Shown: positions 52,533 to 62,277 of the stretch, piece by piece
Numbering within the stretch: position 1 is the first letter of the stretch
How the letters are laid out: every line of letters starts with the position of its first letter
Source: Methylocystaceae bacterium
GTDB taxonomy: Bacteria > Pseudomonadota > Alphaproteobacteria > Rhodospirillales > Terasakiellaceae
Assembly: GCA_013373205.1 (NCBI GenBank)
Contig: JABXIG010000011.1
Span: 1 to 64,000, forward strand
DNA length: 64,000 bases
Reading direction: 5' to 3'
Program-made: the position numbers and the translations under genes
The notes under the pieces: model-generated
What the model saw: the letters and a program-made list of their open reading frames with translations, nothing else
Database searches by the model: none
What the model was told of the DNA's origin: nothing

Positions 52533-53177
52533 TCAGGACGCTGCCTTTTCTTTAAGCCAGACGGCAATGGCTTCGATGGCTTCTTCCTGATTTTCTTTCA
52601 TGGTGCGCCCAGAAAGAACGCGCGGTTTTAAATCATGATCGCCATCATCGGCCCAATGAAAATCGATTGTGTCCGGCAGGCCATATTCCACCACTTCATC
52701 CCACCAGCCCATGCTATCACGCGCTCCTTGGCAGATCAGGGTCGGGGTTTTGATCTCCATCAAATGTTCGGTGCGGATATATTCCGGCTCGGACTTGCCC
52801 AGCGGATGGAAGGGATAGCCCGTGACGCAGACACCGCGCACAGGCGTTTCTTCAGCTTCCAGTTCTGCTGCGATCATGGTTGCCATGCGACCGCCCAAGG
52901 ATTTGCCGCCGATGAAGATTTTATCCGGCCCGCCCAAATCCGTGATGACTTCGCGCCAACAGTTCAGCAGTTTTGGCGTGCGATCCGGCGGGCGTTTCTT
53001 GCCCGTTTCGCGGCGTTTTTGCATGTAGGGGAATTCAAACCGCACGACCTTAATGCCGCGCTCACCCAGACCGATGGCGACGCGTTCCATGAATTTGCTG
53101 TCCATATGGGCGCCTGCGCCGTGGGCAAAGGCCAGTGTTATGTCAGAATTTTCAGGTCCGGTGATCAGATAGTCCAT
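52533..53177 (-). CDS. Alpha/beta hydrolase of the KANL3/Tex30 type
   Basis: A 214-residue serine hydrolase. LAFAHGAGAHMDSKFM forms the oxyanion region, the nucleophile is in IFIGGKSLGGRMA, the acid is likely in CQGARDSMG, and the histidine in DDGDHDLKP. Cytoplasmic. Substrate unknown. It is followed by the LysE gene with a one-base gap and is divergent from the VOC gene. Confidence 0.85.
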   Translation of the reverse strand: MDYLITGPENSDITLAFAHGAGAHMDSKFMERVAIGLGERGIKVVRFEFPYMQKRRETGKKRPPDRTPKLLNCWREVITDLGGPDKIFIGGKSLGGRMATMIAAELEAEETPVRGVCVTGYPFHPLGKSEPEYIRTEHLMEIKTPTLICQGARDSMGWWDEVVEYGLPDTIDFHWADDGDHDLKPRVLSGRTMKENQEEAIEAIAVWLKEKAAS

Positions 53178-53238
53178 GGTGTTTTCCTTATCGATTTGCT
53201 ATGGAGTATATGAACTTAATTTTTCAGGGACGCAAGTG

Positions 53239-53610
53239 ATGCTGAACGCAATTGACGCCATTCGTATTTTTTCCGGTGATTTTCTCGAAACTAAAGCCTT
53301 TTTTGTGGATGCGCTTGATTTTGAAATCGGTTTTGAAGGCGAAGGGGTTGTGGTTTATGACTTGCCGGGCACCAAACTGATCCTCGAAGAAGTTGACCTG
53401 AGCGAGCCGGAAGCCGCTGGTATGGTTGGTCGTTTTACTGGTGTGTCTTTCGCGGTTGAAGATATCAAGGCGACCTATAAAGCTCTGAAAGCCAAAGGTG
53501 TTGATTTTGAAGGCAAGCCTGAAATGGAAGAATGGGGCGGCGCGCTGGCCCATTTCCGTGACCCGGCAAACAATGTCTTTACGCTGATCCAATATCCGAA
53601 CCAGAATTAA
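53239..53610 (+). CDS. VOC (glyoxalase/bleomycin-resistance) superfamily protein
   Basis: A 123-residue single vicinal-oxygen-chelate domain: AIRIFSGDFLETKAFFVDAL, VVYDLPGTKLILEEVD, GVSFAVEDIKATYKALKAKG and AHFRDPANNVFTLIQYP. Such proteins dimerise to build a metal site; specific reaction unknown. ATG at 53239, with GGGA upstream. Confidence 0.87.
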   Translation: MLNAIDAIRIFSGDFLETKAFFVDALDFEIGFEGEGVVVYDLPGTKLILEEVDLSEPEAAGMVGRFTGVSFAVEDIKATYKALKAKGVDFEGKPEMEEWGGALAHFRDPANNVFTLIQYPNQN

Positions 53611-53685
53611 GTAAACGTCCGAAAATGGCGAGATAAAAGCGCAAGCCCATCTTATCGTAACATTCTTGAAGAGATGGAGAATGTT

Positions 53686-54594
53686 ATGGAACATAAAATG
53701 CGCTTGCTCGATTGGGGATTGTTGATCCTCCTTTCCCTCATCTGGGGCGGATCCTTTTATTTTGTGGAAGTGGCCTTACGTGAAGTCACGCCCTTGGTCG
53801 TAGTTTGGGCACGGGTCGGGATGGCGGCGCTTGGCTTGTTGGCGCTCTTATCTTTACTGAATATTCCGATTGTGCGTGACCTTAAAGTCTGGCGGGCCTT
53901 TTTTGTGATGGGGGTCTTGAACAATGTGTTTCCCTATTCCCTGATTGCTTGGGGGCAGACGGAAATCAGCAGTTCGCTCGCGTCTATCTTTAATGCCACG
54001 ACCCCTTTATTCACCATTGTGCTGGCGCAGTTTTTAACAGCAGATGAAAAGATAAACGGCTTGAAAATTACCGGGCTGATCCTGGGGTTTTGCGGTGTTG
54101 TCCTGATGGTGGGGCTGGAAGCATTGGAGGGATTAAGCGGTGCGGTTCTGGCCCAATGTGCGATCTTGGGGGCCGCGATTTCCTACGGCTGTGCAGCGAT
54201 TTGGGGACGACGCTTTAAAACGCTCCATCCGATGATGTCCACCTGCGGACAGGTGGTTTGTTCAACGATTGTGATGACGCCACTGGCCCTTATCTATGGC
54301 TTTCCAACTGGATATTTCCTGCCAAGTGTGCATGTCATCTCAGCCCTTGTTCTTTTGGCGATGGCTTGCACGGCCTTGGCTTATATCTTGTATTTTAAAA
54401 TCCTGTCGACCAGTGGGGCAACCAACCTCATGCTTGTAACTTTTTTAATCCCGTTAAGCGCCATCAGTCTTGGGTTCTTTTTTCTGGGGGAACGGCTCAG
54501 CCTGGATCAAATCGCGGGAATGGGCTTGATCTTACTGGGATTGTTAGTGATTGATGGGCGGATCATGACTTATCGGTTCAGTTTTTCGCGATAG
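53686..54594 (+). CDS. EamA/DMT family transporter
   Basis: A 302-residue protein with ten hydrophobic helices in two EamA repeats. The first begins LLILLSLIWGGSFYFVEVAL and the second includes CAILGAAISYGCAAIWG and FLIPLSAISLGFFFLGE. Drug/metabolite exporter superfamily; substrate unknown. The start is the ATG at 53686 (GGAG 7 bases upstream) rather than 53674. The 3' end overlaps the convergent ybaK by 17 bases. Confidence 0.9.
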   Translation: MEHKMRLLDWGLLILLSLIWGGSFYFVEVALREVTPLVVVWARVGMAALGLLALLSLLNIPIVRDLKVWRAFFVMGVLNNVFPYSLIAWGQTEISSSLASIFNATTPLFTIVLAQFLTADEKINGLKITGLILGFCGVVLMVGLEALEGLSGAVLAQCAILGAAISYGCAAIWGRRFKTLHPMMSTCGQVVCSTIVMTPLALIYGFPTGYFLPSVHVISALVLLAMACTALAYILYFKILSTSGATNLMLVTFLIPLSAISLGFFFLGERLSLDQIAGMGLILLGLLVIDGRIMTYRFSFSR

Positions 54595-55048
54595 GGACAA
54601 ACTGCGCGCGGGTAAGGGTTTGCAAGTCTTTGGGGGACAGTTCAATTTCCAGTCCCCGCTTGCCTGCGCTGACAAAGATGCTAGACTGATTTTCAGCTGT
54701 TTCATCAATCAAGGTGGGCAGTTGCTTTTTCTGACCCAACGGACTGACCCCGCCGAGCACATAACCCGTGGTGCTTTGCACTTTTTTAGCATCTGCCATG
54801 GCGGTCTTTTTAACACCTAAGGCTTTGGCGACCTGTTTTAAATCAAGGGAGCCGGAGACAGGTACGATGCAGACGCAAAGATCATTTTTCTCGCTTGCAA
54901 CAACCAATGTCTTGAACACCTTTGTTAAGGCGATTCCTAGTTTTTCAGCGGCTTCTTCCCCATAAGAGGCCGCTTTGGGGTCATGATCGTATTGATGAAT
55001 TTCAAATTTGATCTTTTTCTTTTTGGCGAGATTGATCGCGGGTGTCAT
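54578..55048 (-). CDS. ybaK: Cys-tRNA(Pro) deacylase YbaK/EbsC
   Basis: A 156-residue trans-editing enzyme that clears cysteine mis-attached to tRNA-Pro. It carries TPAINLAKKKKIKFEIHQYDHDP, KVFKTLVVAS (the catalytic-site Lys), CVCIVPVSGSLDLKQVAKALG, and the family C-terminal VLGGVSPLGQKK and GLEIELSPKDL. Length is normal. Confidence 0.93.
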   Translation of the reverse strand: MTPAINLAKKKKIKFEIHQYDHDPKAASYGEEAAEKLGIALTKVFKTLVVASEKNDLCVCIVPVSGSLDLKQVAKALGVKKTAMADAKKVQSTTGYVLGGVSPLGQKKQLPTLIDETAENQSSIFVSAGKRGLEIELSPKDLQTLTRAQFVPIAKN

Positions 55049-55134
55049 GACTATTCCTTTCTTTTTTGTTTTGATGACCCTAACACTTGGTTAGTATGGG
55101 GATAAATAAAAAAGGGGGTCAATTATATAAAATC

Positions 55135-56190
55135 ATGGCGCTGTTACTATTTTACCTATTGTTGGCCCTTGGGGTGTCTTTTATTTGTTCTGTCTGTGAA
55201 GCGGTCCTGCTGTCGGTGCGCCCGTCTTATATTGCATCGTTAAATCAAGAACGTGCCACCGCGCACATCCTTAAAAAACTGACAGATAATCTGGATCGAC
55301 CACTGGCAGCGATTTTGACGGCCAATACCTTTGCCCATACCATTGGTGCAGCAGGTGTCGGGGCAAAGGCGGCGCAATTGTTTGGCGATCAGTATCTTGG
55401 GATTGTGTCGGGACTTTTGACCCTTCTTATTCTTGTGCTCTCTGAAATCATCCCGAAAACATTGGGCGCTGTTTATTGGCGCGAGCTTGCCCCTATGTTT
55501 GGGCGGGTGATTTATGGCTTAATGATGATCTTCATGCCCTTTGTCTGGGCGTCTGAAAAACTGACCCGCCTGATCGCGCCTGCGGGTTCCAGTGCTTTTA
55601 CCTTTAGTCGCGAAGAAGTCAATGCCATGCTGGATATCGGGGTGGATGAAGGGGTTCTGGATCGTACCGAACATACCATTGCATCAAATCTGATGAAGCT
55701 GCATCAATTGTCTGTACGCGATATTATGACCCCGCGTCCTGTTATACTCAGCGCGTCTGAGACAATGACGGTACAGGGCTTTTTCGATGCTTATGCCCAC
55801 GCCGCCTTTTCGCGCATCCCTGTCTATGGCAAGGACCGCGATGATGTGACGGGGTATGTTCTGAAAACGGATTTGTTGATTGCACAGGCCCGCGATGAAT
55901 TTGACCGGACCTTGCAGGAGTTTAAACGTGATTTTGTCGTCGTGCTGGAAAGCTTAAGTGCGCAGGCGGTTTATGAAAAACTGATGATTAACAAGCAGCA
56001 TTTATCCCTTGTGGTCGATGAATATGGCAGCGTTCAGGGACTGGTGTCGTTGGAAGACGTGGTCGAAACCCTGATCGGGTTGGAGATCATGGATGAAATG
56101 GATCGGGTGGAAGATATGCAAGCCTTAGCGCGTGTACGGTGGCGTGACCGTATGCAGGCGATGGGGGTGGACCCGGATAGTTTTGGCTAA
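55135..56190 (+). CDS. CNNM/HlyC-CorC-like membrane protein (DUF21 + CBS pair)
   Basis: A 351-residue protein. DUF21 membrane domain (about 1-170) with SFICSVCEAVLLSVRPSYI and LSEIIPKTLGAVYW, then a CBS pair (about 190-320): VRDIMTPRPVILSA and LVVDEYGSVQGLVSLEDV. The usual C-terminal CorC_HlyC domain is missing or reduced to about 25 residues, making it shorter than YfjD/CorB proteins. Members are tied to magnesium or cobalt homeostasis. The start is uncertain: the ATG at 55135 begins the first helix but has no close ribosome site; 55096 is an alternative. Confidence 0.87.
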   Translation: MALLLFYLLLALGVSFICSVCEAVLLSVRPSYIASLNQERATAHILKKLTDNLDRPLAAILTANTFAHTIGAAGVGAKAAQLFGDQYLGIVSGLLTLLILVLSEIIPKTLGAVYWRELAPMFGRVIYGLMMIFMPFVWASEKLTRLIAPAGSSAFTFSREEVNAMLDIGVDEGVLDRTEHTIASNLMKLHQLSVRDIMTPRPVILSASETMTVQGFFDAYAHAAFSRIPVYGKDRDDVTGYVLKTDLLIAQARDEFDRTLQEFKRDFVVVLESLSAQAVYEKLMINKQHLSLVVDEYGSVQGLVSLEDVVETLIGLEIMDEMDRVEDMQALARVRWRDRMQAMGVDPDSFG

Positions 56191-56268
56191 TTGCCTTTGA
56201 CATCCGTAGGCGAATCCCCTAATCCAGACTTTCAGTGATTACAGACAGAAAATAGAAAGCTGACCCCC

Positions 56269-56967
56269 ATGAAAGCGTTTGAGCGAATTTACGTTGCCTT
56301 GGATACAACTAATGTGGACTATGCCGTTGATCTGGCAGGGAAACTGAAAGGCCTTGTCGGGGGCATGAAGGTCGGGAAAGAATTTTTCACTGCGAATGGG
56401 CCGCAAGGGGTGGCGAAAATCACCGATGTGGGCATGCCTGTGTTTTTGGATCTGAAATTCCACGATATCCCTAATACGGTCGCAGGTGCTATTCGCGCCT
56501 CTGGCAAAACGGGTGCAGAGATTGTGAATGTGCATGCCCAAGGCGGGCCGGAAATGTTGCGCCAAGCAGCAAAGGCGGGCAAAGAAGCAGGCATTCCTTT
56601 GACTATCGCGGTGACGGTTTTAACCGCATTGGATCAAGATGACCTAACAGCCATTGGCGTTAAGGATACGATTGAAGACCAAGTGGTGCGTTTGGCGAAA
56701 TTAACACAGGACTGTGGCCTACAAGGCGTTGTCTGTTCGGCAAAAGAAATCGCACCGATCCGAAAAGCCTGTGGTCCGGACTTCAAACTGATTGTGCCGG
56801 GCATTCGTCCGGCTTGGGCTGCAAGTGGCGATCAAAAACGTATTATGACGCCAGCGGACGCGGTGAAAGAAGGCGCTGATATTCTGGTCATTGGCCGCCC
56901 GATTACGAAAGCTGATGATCCTGTTGTTGCAGCACAGAAAATCGCTGACGAACTGGAAGGTCTGTAA
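56269..56967 (+). CDS. pyrF: Orotidine 5'-phosphate decarboxylase
   Basis: Last step of UMP synthesis. The 232-residue TIM-barrel protein has VALDTTNVDYA, KVGKEFF and the catalytic segment FLDLKFHDIPNTVAGA (Asp-Lys-Asp network), plus VVCSAKEI, VPGIRPAW and DILVIGRPITKA for phosphate binding. It is the first gene of a run in one direction, with 4- and 5-base gaps, through two membrane genes to trpF. Confidence 0.97.
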   Translation: MKAFERIYVALDTTNVDYAVDLAGKLKGLVGGMKVGKEFFTANGPQGVAKITDVGMPVFLDLKFHDIPNTVAGAIRASGKTGAEIVNVHAQGGPEMLRQAAKAGKEAGIPLTIAVTVLTALDQDDLTAIGVKDTIEDQVVRLAKLTQDCGLQGVVCSAKEIAPIRKACGPDFKLIVPGIRPAWAASGDQKRIMTPADAVKEGADILVIGRPITKADDPVVAAQKIADELEGL

Positions 56968-56971
56968 AATT

Positions 56972-57679
56972 ATGGATATCAACGTCAATACGTTGGTCTT
57001 TGATGCGCTCACCTTTATGCGCCAAAATGCGAAAGTCTTTCGCAAATATGTCTTTCTGCCCATCATCTTTTCCATTGCCTCTTTATTTCTGGCGAAGGTG
57101 CCGGGCTTTGGTTTGGCGCTCTCAGCGGTGTCCAATTCTATCGCCATGGCCCTGATCGGAGTTTCAGCCACACGGTTTTATCTGTTGAAAGATCCAACGG
57201 TGGTAGCCGAAGGAGCAAACCGTCCTTTTGCCCGCTTTTTCTTTGTCACTTTCATGATGACTTTCTTGGGCCATATGTCGGAAATTTTCATGTATTTGCC
57301 CCCTTCTCTTCAGGGTGGTATGTTTTTATGGATGCTGCTTGGTTTGTGGGTGAACCTGAAAATCTGTCTGGCTTATCCCGCCCTTGCGATGGATCATCCG
57401 GGATCGGTGGTGGAAAACATCAAAAGTTCGTTTGAATGGACCAATGGTCTGGTGTTGAAAATCATTTTTGCCTTTTTGATTTGCTATGGTCCTGTGATTT
57501 TTTTCACCCTGATGATTATGCAGGCCCCGGATTTAACCTCGGCAGAAGGTGAGTTTTTTTCAAGATTACCGCAATTGGTCTTTTTCAACCTGTTAATCAT
57601 ATTTTCGTTTCTTTGGTCTTCTTTGGTGTTGGCGAGCCTTTATAAAGAGGTTGCCAAACCCGGTGGATCGTCTACATAA
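56972..57679 (+). CDS. Unknown multi-pass membrane protein, pyrF-trpF operon
   Basis: A 235-residue protein with five or six hydrophobic helices (YVFLPIIFSIASLFL, FFFVTFMMTFLGHMSEIFM, MFLWMLLGLWVNLKICLA, IIFAFLICYGPVIFFTLMIM, LVFFNLLIIFSFLWSSLV). No family recognised. Its ATG at 56972 is 4 bases after the pyrF stop. Together with the next gene it forms a pair of similar-sized membrane proteins, possibly distant paralogues. Confidence 0.75.
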   Translation: MDINVNTLVFDALTFMRQNAKVFRKYVFLPIIFSIASLFLAKVPGFGLALSAVSNSIAMALIGVSATRFYLLKDPTVVAEGANRPFARFFFVTFMMTFLGHMSEIFMYLPPSLQGGMFLWMLLGLWVNLKICLAYPALAMDHPGSVVENIKSSFEWTNGLVLKIIFAFLICYGPVIFFTLMIMQAPDLTSAEGEFFSRLPQLVFFNLLIIFSFLWSSLVLASLYKEVAKPGGSST

Positions 57680-57684
57680 GCTTA

Positions 57685-58515
57685 ATGGAAAAGATGGAAC
57701 AAACAAAAAGCTTACCGATTTTACCTTTGGTAAATGGTGTTTATGCGGTCTTGGCGCGCAATCCCATGTTAATGGTGCGTGCGGGCCTTTTGCCCTTTTT
57801 ATTGTTGTTGACCATTGGTCTGTGGCAAACGCCGAAAGAATGGGGCGATGTTGGCTTTCAGGCCATGCGTTCGGTTGAATGGGTTTTGCTGTTGGGTCTT
57901 TGGACTTTTTTTGCCCTCCAGTTGCAGCGTTTTGTGCTGAAAGGTCCGGTTCAGGGGGCGGCAGGTTTCTTGCCTAAACTTGATATGCGCGAAGCTCGTT
58001 TTGCGCTGGCATCAATCTTTGTGATGGCACCTGTTAGTGCTTTTGCCTTTTGGTATGATCAACCTTTATTCTTCCATCAGCCGGACTTGGTCGTGATGGC
58101 GGGGATGACGGCGATTGAAGGTAGGGGTGAACTGTTATATGCCGCGCTTTTTGTCGGATGGGTGACGCAGTTGTTTGGCTATGTTTTACCTGCTGTTGCA
58201 CAGGAAGATGGGCGTAAGCTGTTTGTTATTTTCTCCCAGTCCTTTGAGAAATTACGCAAAGATTTTTCCCGTTTATTTGCCGCAACTATTCTGGTTGTTT
58301 TACCCGTGTGGGTGTTGGTGGCCCTTGTGCGACTGGTTTTGCATATGCCCTTTTTTACCCAGATGGCGATGGCGGATGAAGCTTCTGCGCTCGCGTGGAA
58401 CTTGATTTTCTTTGCATTGGAAAGCTTTAAGGTCTTTGTCTCAGGCGGTTTGATGGCGATGCTTTGGGCCTTGGCCTATGGACGCAATAAAGGAATGTCT
58501 TATGACCCAGGTTAA
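57685..58515 (+). CDS. Unknown multi-pass membrane protein, pyrF-trpF operon
   Basis: A 276-residue protein with about six hydrophobic segments (AGLLPFLLLLTIGLW, WVLLLGLWTFFALQL, LASIFVMAPVSAFAFWY, YAALFVGWVTQLFGYVLPAV, LFAATILVVLPVWVLVALV, FVSGGLMAMLWALAYG). It begins 5 bases after the preceding membrane gene and overlaps trpF by 14 bases. No family recognised. Translational coupling on both sides points to a real expressed gene. Confidence 0.75.
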   Translation: MEKMEQTKSLPILPLVNGVYAVLARNPMLMVRAGLLPFLLLLTIGLWQTPKEWGDVGFQAMRSVEWVLLLGLWTFFALQLQRFVLKGPVQGAAGFLPKLDMREARFALASIFVMAPVSAFAFWYDQPLFFHQPDLVVMAGMTAIEGRGELLYAALFVGWVTQLFGYVLPAVAQEDGRKLFVIFSQSFEKLRKDFSRLFAATILVVLPVWVLVALVRLVLHMPFFTQMAMADEASALAWNLIFFALESFKVFVSGGLMAMLWALAYGRNKGMSYDPG

Positions 58516-59140
58516 GATTTGCGGGTTGAAAACTCCCGAAGATGCCCATGTGGCGATTGAAGCCGGTGCTGATTTCTTAGGCTGTGTCTTTTTTCCGCCC
58601 AGCCCGCGTCATGTAACACCGGAGGTCGCCGCCGAAGTCTTTGACATGATCGGGGATGCTGATATCGGGCGTGTCGGTCTGTTTGTCAATCCAAGTGATG
58701 ATGAGCTAACAGCCGTTTTAAATCATGTGCGCTTGGACTTGATTCAGCTTCATGGTGATGAAAGCCCGGAACGGGTGGAAGAAGTCCGTCTGAATTTTGC
58801 TTTACCTGTTATGAAAGCCTTGCCCATTGAAACGGCAGATGATGTGATTGCGGCCCAAAAATATGATGGCGTGGCGGATAAATTGCTGTTTGATGCCAAG
58901 CCCCCGAAGGACGCAACACGCCCTGGCGGCAATGCCATTGCTTTTGACTGGACATTATTGACCGATACAGACTGGTCGGTGCCGTGGATGCTGGCTGGTG
59001 GGTTAACAGTGGAAAATGTCAAACAGGCTGTAACAGCCAGCGGGGCCAAAGCCGTTGATGTTTCTAGCGGAGTTGAACGGGAAAAAGGTGTAAAAAGCCC
59101 CGAATTGATCCAGTCATTCATTGCTGCCGTAAAAGAATAA
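58502..59140 (+). CDS. trpF: Phosphoribosylanthranilate isomerase
   Basis: A 212-residue TIM barrel that isomerises phosphoribosylanthranilate in tryptophan synthesis. VKICGLKTPEDAHVAIEAGAD (catalytic Cys, quoted as VKICGLKTPEDA), FFPPSPRHV, GLFVNPSDDEL, LDLIQLHGDESPE, WMLAGGLTVENV and VDVSSGVER are all in place. The ATG at 58502 lies inside the end of the preceding membrane gene. Confidence 0.96.
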   Translation: MTQVKICGLKTPEDAHVAIEAGADFLGCVFFPPSPRHVTPEVAAEVFDMIGDADIGRVGLFVNPSDDELTAVLNHVRLDLIQLHGDESPERVEEVRLNFALPVMKALPIETADDVIAAQKYDGVADKLLFDAKPPKDATRPGGNAIAFDWTLLTDTDWSVPWMLAGGLTVENVKQAVTASGAKAVDVSSGVEREKGVKSPELIQSFIAAVKE

Positions 59141-59214
59141 CAATTCCTTTGCCAGCCCTTTTGCAAGTGCGCTATAACATCACTCAAAATACCTATTCGC
59201 GATAGAAGTAGATC

Positions 59215-60426
59215 ATGAACACACCCAACACATTTATGGCCGGACCGGATGAAGATGGCCGCTTTGGTATCTTCGGCGGGCGTTTTGTTGCCGAAACTTT
59301 GATGCCGCTGATCCTGGATGTCGAAAAGCATTTCAACGAAGCCAAGGATGATCCTGAATTCCAAAAACAGGTTCAGGGCTACCTGAAACAGTTTGTCGGT
59401 CGTCCCAGCCCGCTTTATTTTGCTGAACGGTTTACCGAACATTGCGGCGGGGCCAAGGTCTATTTTAAACGCGAAGATTTGAACCATACGGGTGCTCATA
59501 AAATCAACAGCTGCATCGGTCAGATTTTGTTGGCCAAGCGTATGGGTAAAAAACGCATTATTGCTGAAACAGGCGCGGGACAACATGGGGTGGCAACGGC
59601 CACTGTTTGTGCTTTGTTTGGTCTGGATTGTGTGATCTTTATGGGCGCAACCGATATTGAACGCCAGCAGCCCAACGTCTTTCGCATGAAATTGCTGGGC
59701 GCAGAAGTTCGCCCGGTTACTGCCGGGTCCGGTACGCTGAAAGATGCCATGAACGAAGCGTTGCGCGATTGGGTCGCCAATGTGCATGACACTTATTACT
59801 TGATCGGTACGGTCGCAGGGCCGCACCCCTATCCGGTGATGGTACGTGAATTTCAAAAAATCATTGGTGAAGAGACCCGCGAACAGATTATGGAACAAGA
59901 AGGTCGCTTGCCTGACACATTGATTGCCTGTGTCGGTGGCGGTTCTAACGCCATGGGTCTGTTTTATCCATTCTTGGATGATAAAGACGTGCAGATCGTG
60001 GGGGTGGAAGCTGCAGGTCACGGTGTGGATACCGATGAACATGCAGCGTCCCTGACAGGTGGTCGCCCGGGTGTCTTGCATGGCAACCGGACCTATTTGT
60101 TGCAAGATGATGATGGGCAGATTGAAGAAGCGCATTCCATATCAGCCGGTCTGGATTATCCGGGCATTGGTCCGGAACATAGCTGGCTCTTTGATATGGG
60201 TCGGGTGGAATATCATTCCATCAAGGATAACGAGGCAGTGGAATCTTTTCAGCTTTGTACCCGTCTTGAGGGGATTATTCCTGCCCTTGAATCATCACAT
60301 GCACTGGCAGAAGCCGAAAAAATGGCGAAAACCATGTCTAAAGACCAGATCATTGTGGTCAATATGTCGGGTCGCGGTGACAAGGATGTGGATACAATTG
60401 CCAAAGCGATGGGGACAGAATTATGA
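59215..60426 (+). CDS. trpB: Tryptophan synthase beta chain
   Basis: A 403-residue PLP enzyme joining indole and serine. [14 protein letters not shown] at the N-terminus, the PLP lysine in [32 protein letters not shown] and [12 protein letters not shown] (phosphate loop) are conserved. It overlaps trpA by 4 bases (ATGA), the usual coupling for the alpha-beta complex. Confidence 0.98.
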   Translation: MNTPNTFMAGPDEDGRFGIFGGRFVAETLMPLILDVEKHFNEAKDDPEFQKQVQGYLKQFVGRPSPLYFAERFTEHCGGAKVYFKREDLNHTGAHKINSCIGQILLAKRMGKKRIIAETGAGQHGVATATVCALFGLDCVIFMGATDIERQQPNVFRMKLLGAEVRPVTAGSGTLKDAMNEALRDWVANVHDTYYLIGTVAGPHPYPVMVREFQKIIGEETREQIMEQEGRLPDTLIACVGGGSNAMGLFYPFLDDKDVQIVGVEAAGHGVDTDEHAASLTGGRPGVLHGNRTYLLQDDDGQIEEAHSISAGLDYPGIGPEHSWLFDMGRVEYHSIKDNEAVESFQLCTRLEGIIPALESSHALAEAEKMAKTMSKDQIIVVNMSGRGDKDVDTIAKAMGTEL

Positions 60427-61250
60427 GCACCCGGATTGCAAAACGATTTGAAGATTTAAAACAACAAGGCCGTTCAGCCTTTGTCACTTTCGTTAGTGCG
60501 GGTGATCCAGACCTGAAAACATCAACCGAGCTGCTGGCGGGCATGCCAAAGGCCGGGGCAGATATTTTGGAAATCGGCATGCCGTTTTCTGATCCGATGG
60601 CGGATGGTCCGGCGATCCAGTTGGGTTCTCAACGCGCACTTGCGGCTGGCATGACCTTAAAAGGCGTGTTGAGTCTTGTTTCTGATTTTCGCAAAACCGA
60701 TAACGATACCCCGATTGTCTTGATGGGCTATTATAACCCGATCTATTCTTACGGTGTGGATGCGTTTTTGACGGATGCAAAACAAGCGGGTGTGGATGGC
60801 TTTATCATTGTTGATTTGCCGCCCGAAGAAGAAGTTGAATTTGCGATCCCGGCGCAAAAAGCCGGATTAGATTTTATCTATTTGACGACGCCGACGGCGG
60901 ATGATGATCGTTTGGAAAAAATTGCATCAAAGGCAAGCGGTTTTATTTATTATGTATCAATCACGGGTGTGACGGGTACAGCATCGGCTGTCGCAAGCGA
61001 TGTCGAAACGGCTGTGAAGCGGATTAAAAAATATACAGACTTGCCAGTTGCCATTGGTTTTGGCATTAACACGCCCGATCAGGCAAAAACAATGGCAAGC
61101 GTCAGTGATGCTGCTGTGGTCGGGTCCGCGATTGTGAAGAAGATTGCTGAAAACTTGGATGAGAATGGCGCAGTCAAAGAGGGTTTGGCTGATAATGTTC
61201 TCTCGTATGTAAGTGAATTGGCAAGCGGTGTGAAAGCCGCCACTGCTTAA
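60423..61250 (+). CDS. trpA: Tryptophan synthase alpha chain
   Basis: A 275-residue TIM barrel that cleaves indole-3-glycerol phosphate. It carries [35 protein letters not shown] with the catalytic Glu, and the second catalytic Asp in [21 protein letters not shown] and [10 protein letters not shown] bind phosphate. Translationally coupled to trpB. Confidence 0.98.
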   Translation: MSTRIAKRFEDLKQQGRSAFVTFVSAGDPDLKTSTELLAGMPKAGADILEIGMPFSDPMADGPAIQLGSQRALAAGMTLKGVLSLVSDFRKTDNDTPIVLMGYYNPIYSYGVDAFLTDAKQAGVDGFIIVDLPPEEEVEFAIPAQKAGLDFIYLTTPTADDDRLEKIASKASGFIYYVSITGVTGTASAVASDVETAVKRIKKYTDLPVAIGFGINTPDQAKTMASVSDAAVVGSAIVKKIAENLDENGAVKEGLADNVLSYVSELASGVKAATA

Positions 61251-61263
61251 AGGATAAATTGGA

Positions 61264-62277
61264 ATGAACTGGTTAACCAACTACGTTAAACCCAAACTGC
61301 GTGACCTCGTCCGCCCCAAAGAAATTCCGGACAATCTGTGGCACAAATGTACAAATTGCGGCCAGATGATCTTCCATCGCGATCTGGATAAGAATCATCA
61401 CGTCTGTCAGCATTGCGGCCATCACATGCGTTTAAGTGTTACTGCGCGTTTGGAATTGATGTTTGACGATGGGAAATATACCCGCGCGGAACTGCCGGAA
61501 GTTCCCAGTGATCCATTAAAATTTTCTGATCGTCGCAAATATAAAGATCGCATTAAAGAATCGAACGCTAAGACCAAGGAAAAAGATGCATTGGTTGTTG
61601 CTCACGGCAAAATGGGTGGGCAAAATGTGGTCATTGCGGCCTTTAACTTCGCTTATATGGGTGGGTCCATGGGGACCGCTGTAGGTGAAGGTTTGGTTGC
61701 AGCGTCCAAGTTGGCGATTGTGCAGGATGCAGCGCTGATCGTTGTGCCAGCTTCTGGTGGTGCGCGTATGCAGGAAGGGATTTTGTCTCTGATGCAAATG
61801 GCACGCACGACCATTGGTGTGGAACGTGTTAAAGAAGCAGGCTTGCCCTACATTGTTGTTTTGACCGACCCGACTACGGGTGGGGTGTCGGCCTCTTTTG
61901 CCATGTTAGGGGATGTTGCGATTGCAGAAAGCGGGGCCGTGATTGGTTTTGCGGGCCGCCGAGTTATTGAACAAACCATCCGCGAACAATTGCCCGATGA
62001 CTTCCAAACCGCTGAATATTTGTATGAACATGGCATGGTCGATATGGTGGTGCGTCGCAAGGACTTGCGCCCAACCTTGATCCAGGTTTTAAGCCTGTTG
62101 CGCAATACGAAACCAGCTGGTGAGCTGGTGGAATTGAATGGGGACGAAGGTCAGGTCGCTTCTGAAGAAGTTGACAACATCAACGATATCCCCCCGCCAC
62201 CGGACATCCGTCGTCCTGATGGGGAGCCAATTGGCGATGAAGAGGACAGCATCGATGGGGAAAAACCCAAAGACTAG
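61264..62277 (+). CDS. accD: Acetyl-CoA carboxylase carboxyltransferase subunit beta
   Basis: The 337-residue beta half of the carboxyltransferase that makes malonyl-CoA. The N-terminal zinc ribbon CTNCGQMIFHRDL...CQHCGHHM and the core VVPASGGARMQEGILSLMQMA, TTGGVSASFAMLGD are typical. The C-terminus has an extra acidic tail (about 285-337) rich in Asp, Glu and Pro, longer than in E. coli. It overlaps folC by 23 bases. Confidence 0.97.
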   Translation: MNWLTNYVKPKLRDLVRPKEIPDNLWHKCTNCGQMIFHRDLDKNHHVCQHCGHHMRLSVTARLELMFDDGKYTRAELPEVPSDPLKFSDRRKYKDRIKESNAKTKEKDALVVAHGKMGGQNVVIAAFNFAYMGGSMGTAVGEGLVAASKLAIVQDAALIVVPASGGARMQEGILSLMQMARTTIGVERVKEAGLPYIVVLTDPTTGGVSASFAMLGDVAIAESGAVIGFAGRRVIEQTIREQLPDDFQTAEYLYEHGMVDMVVRRKDLRPTLIQVLSLLRNTKPAGELVELNGDEGQVASEEVDNINDIPPPPDIRRPDGEPIGDEEDSIDGEKPKD

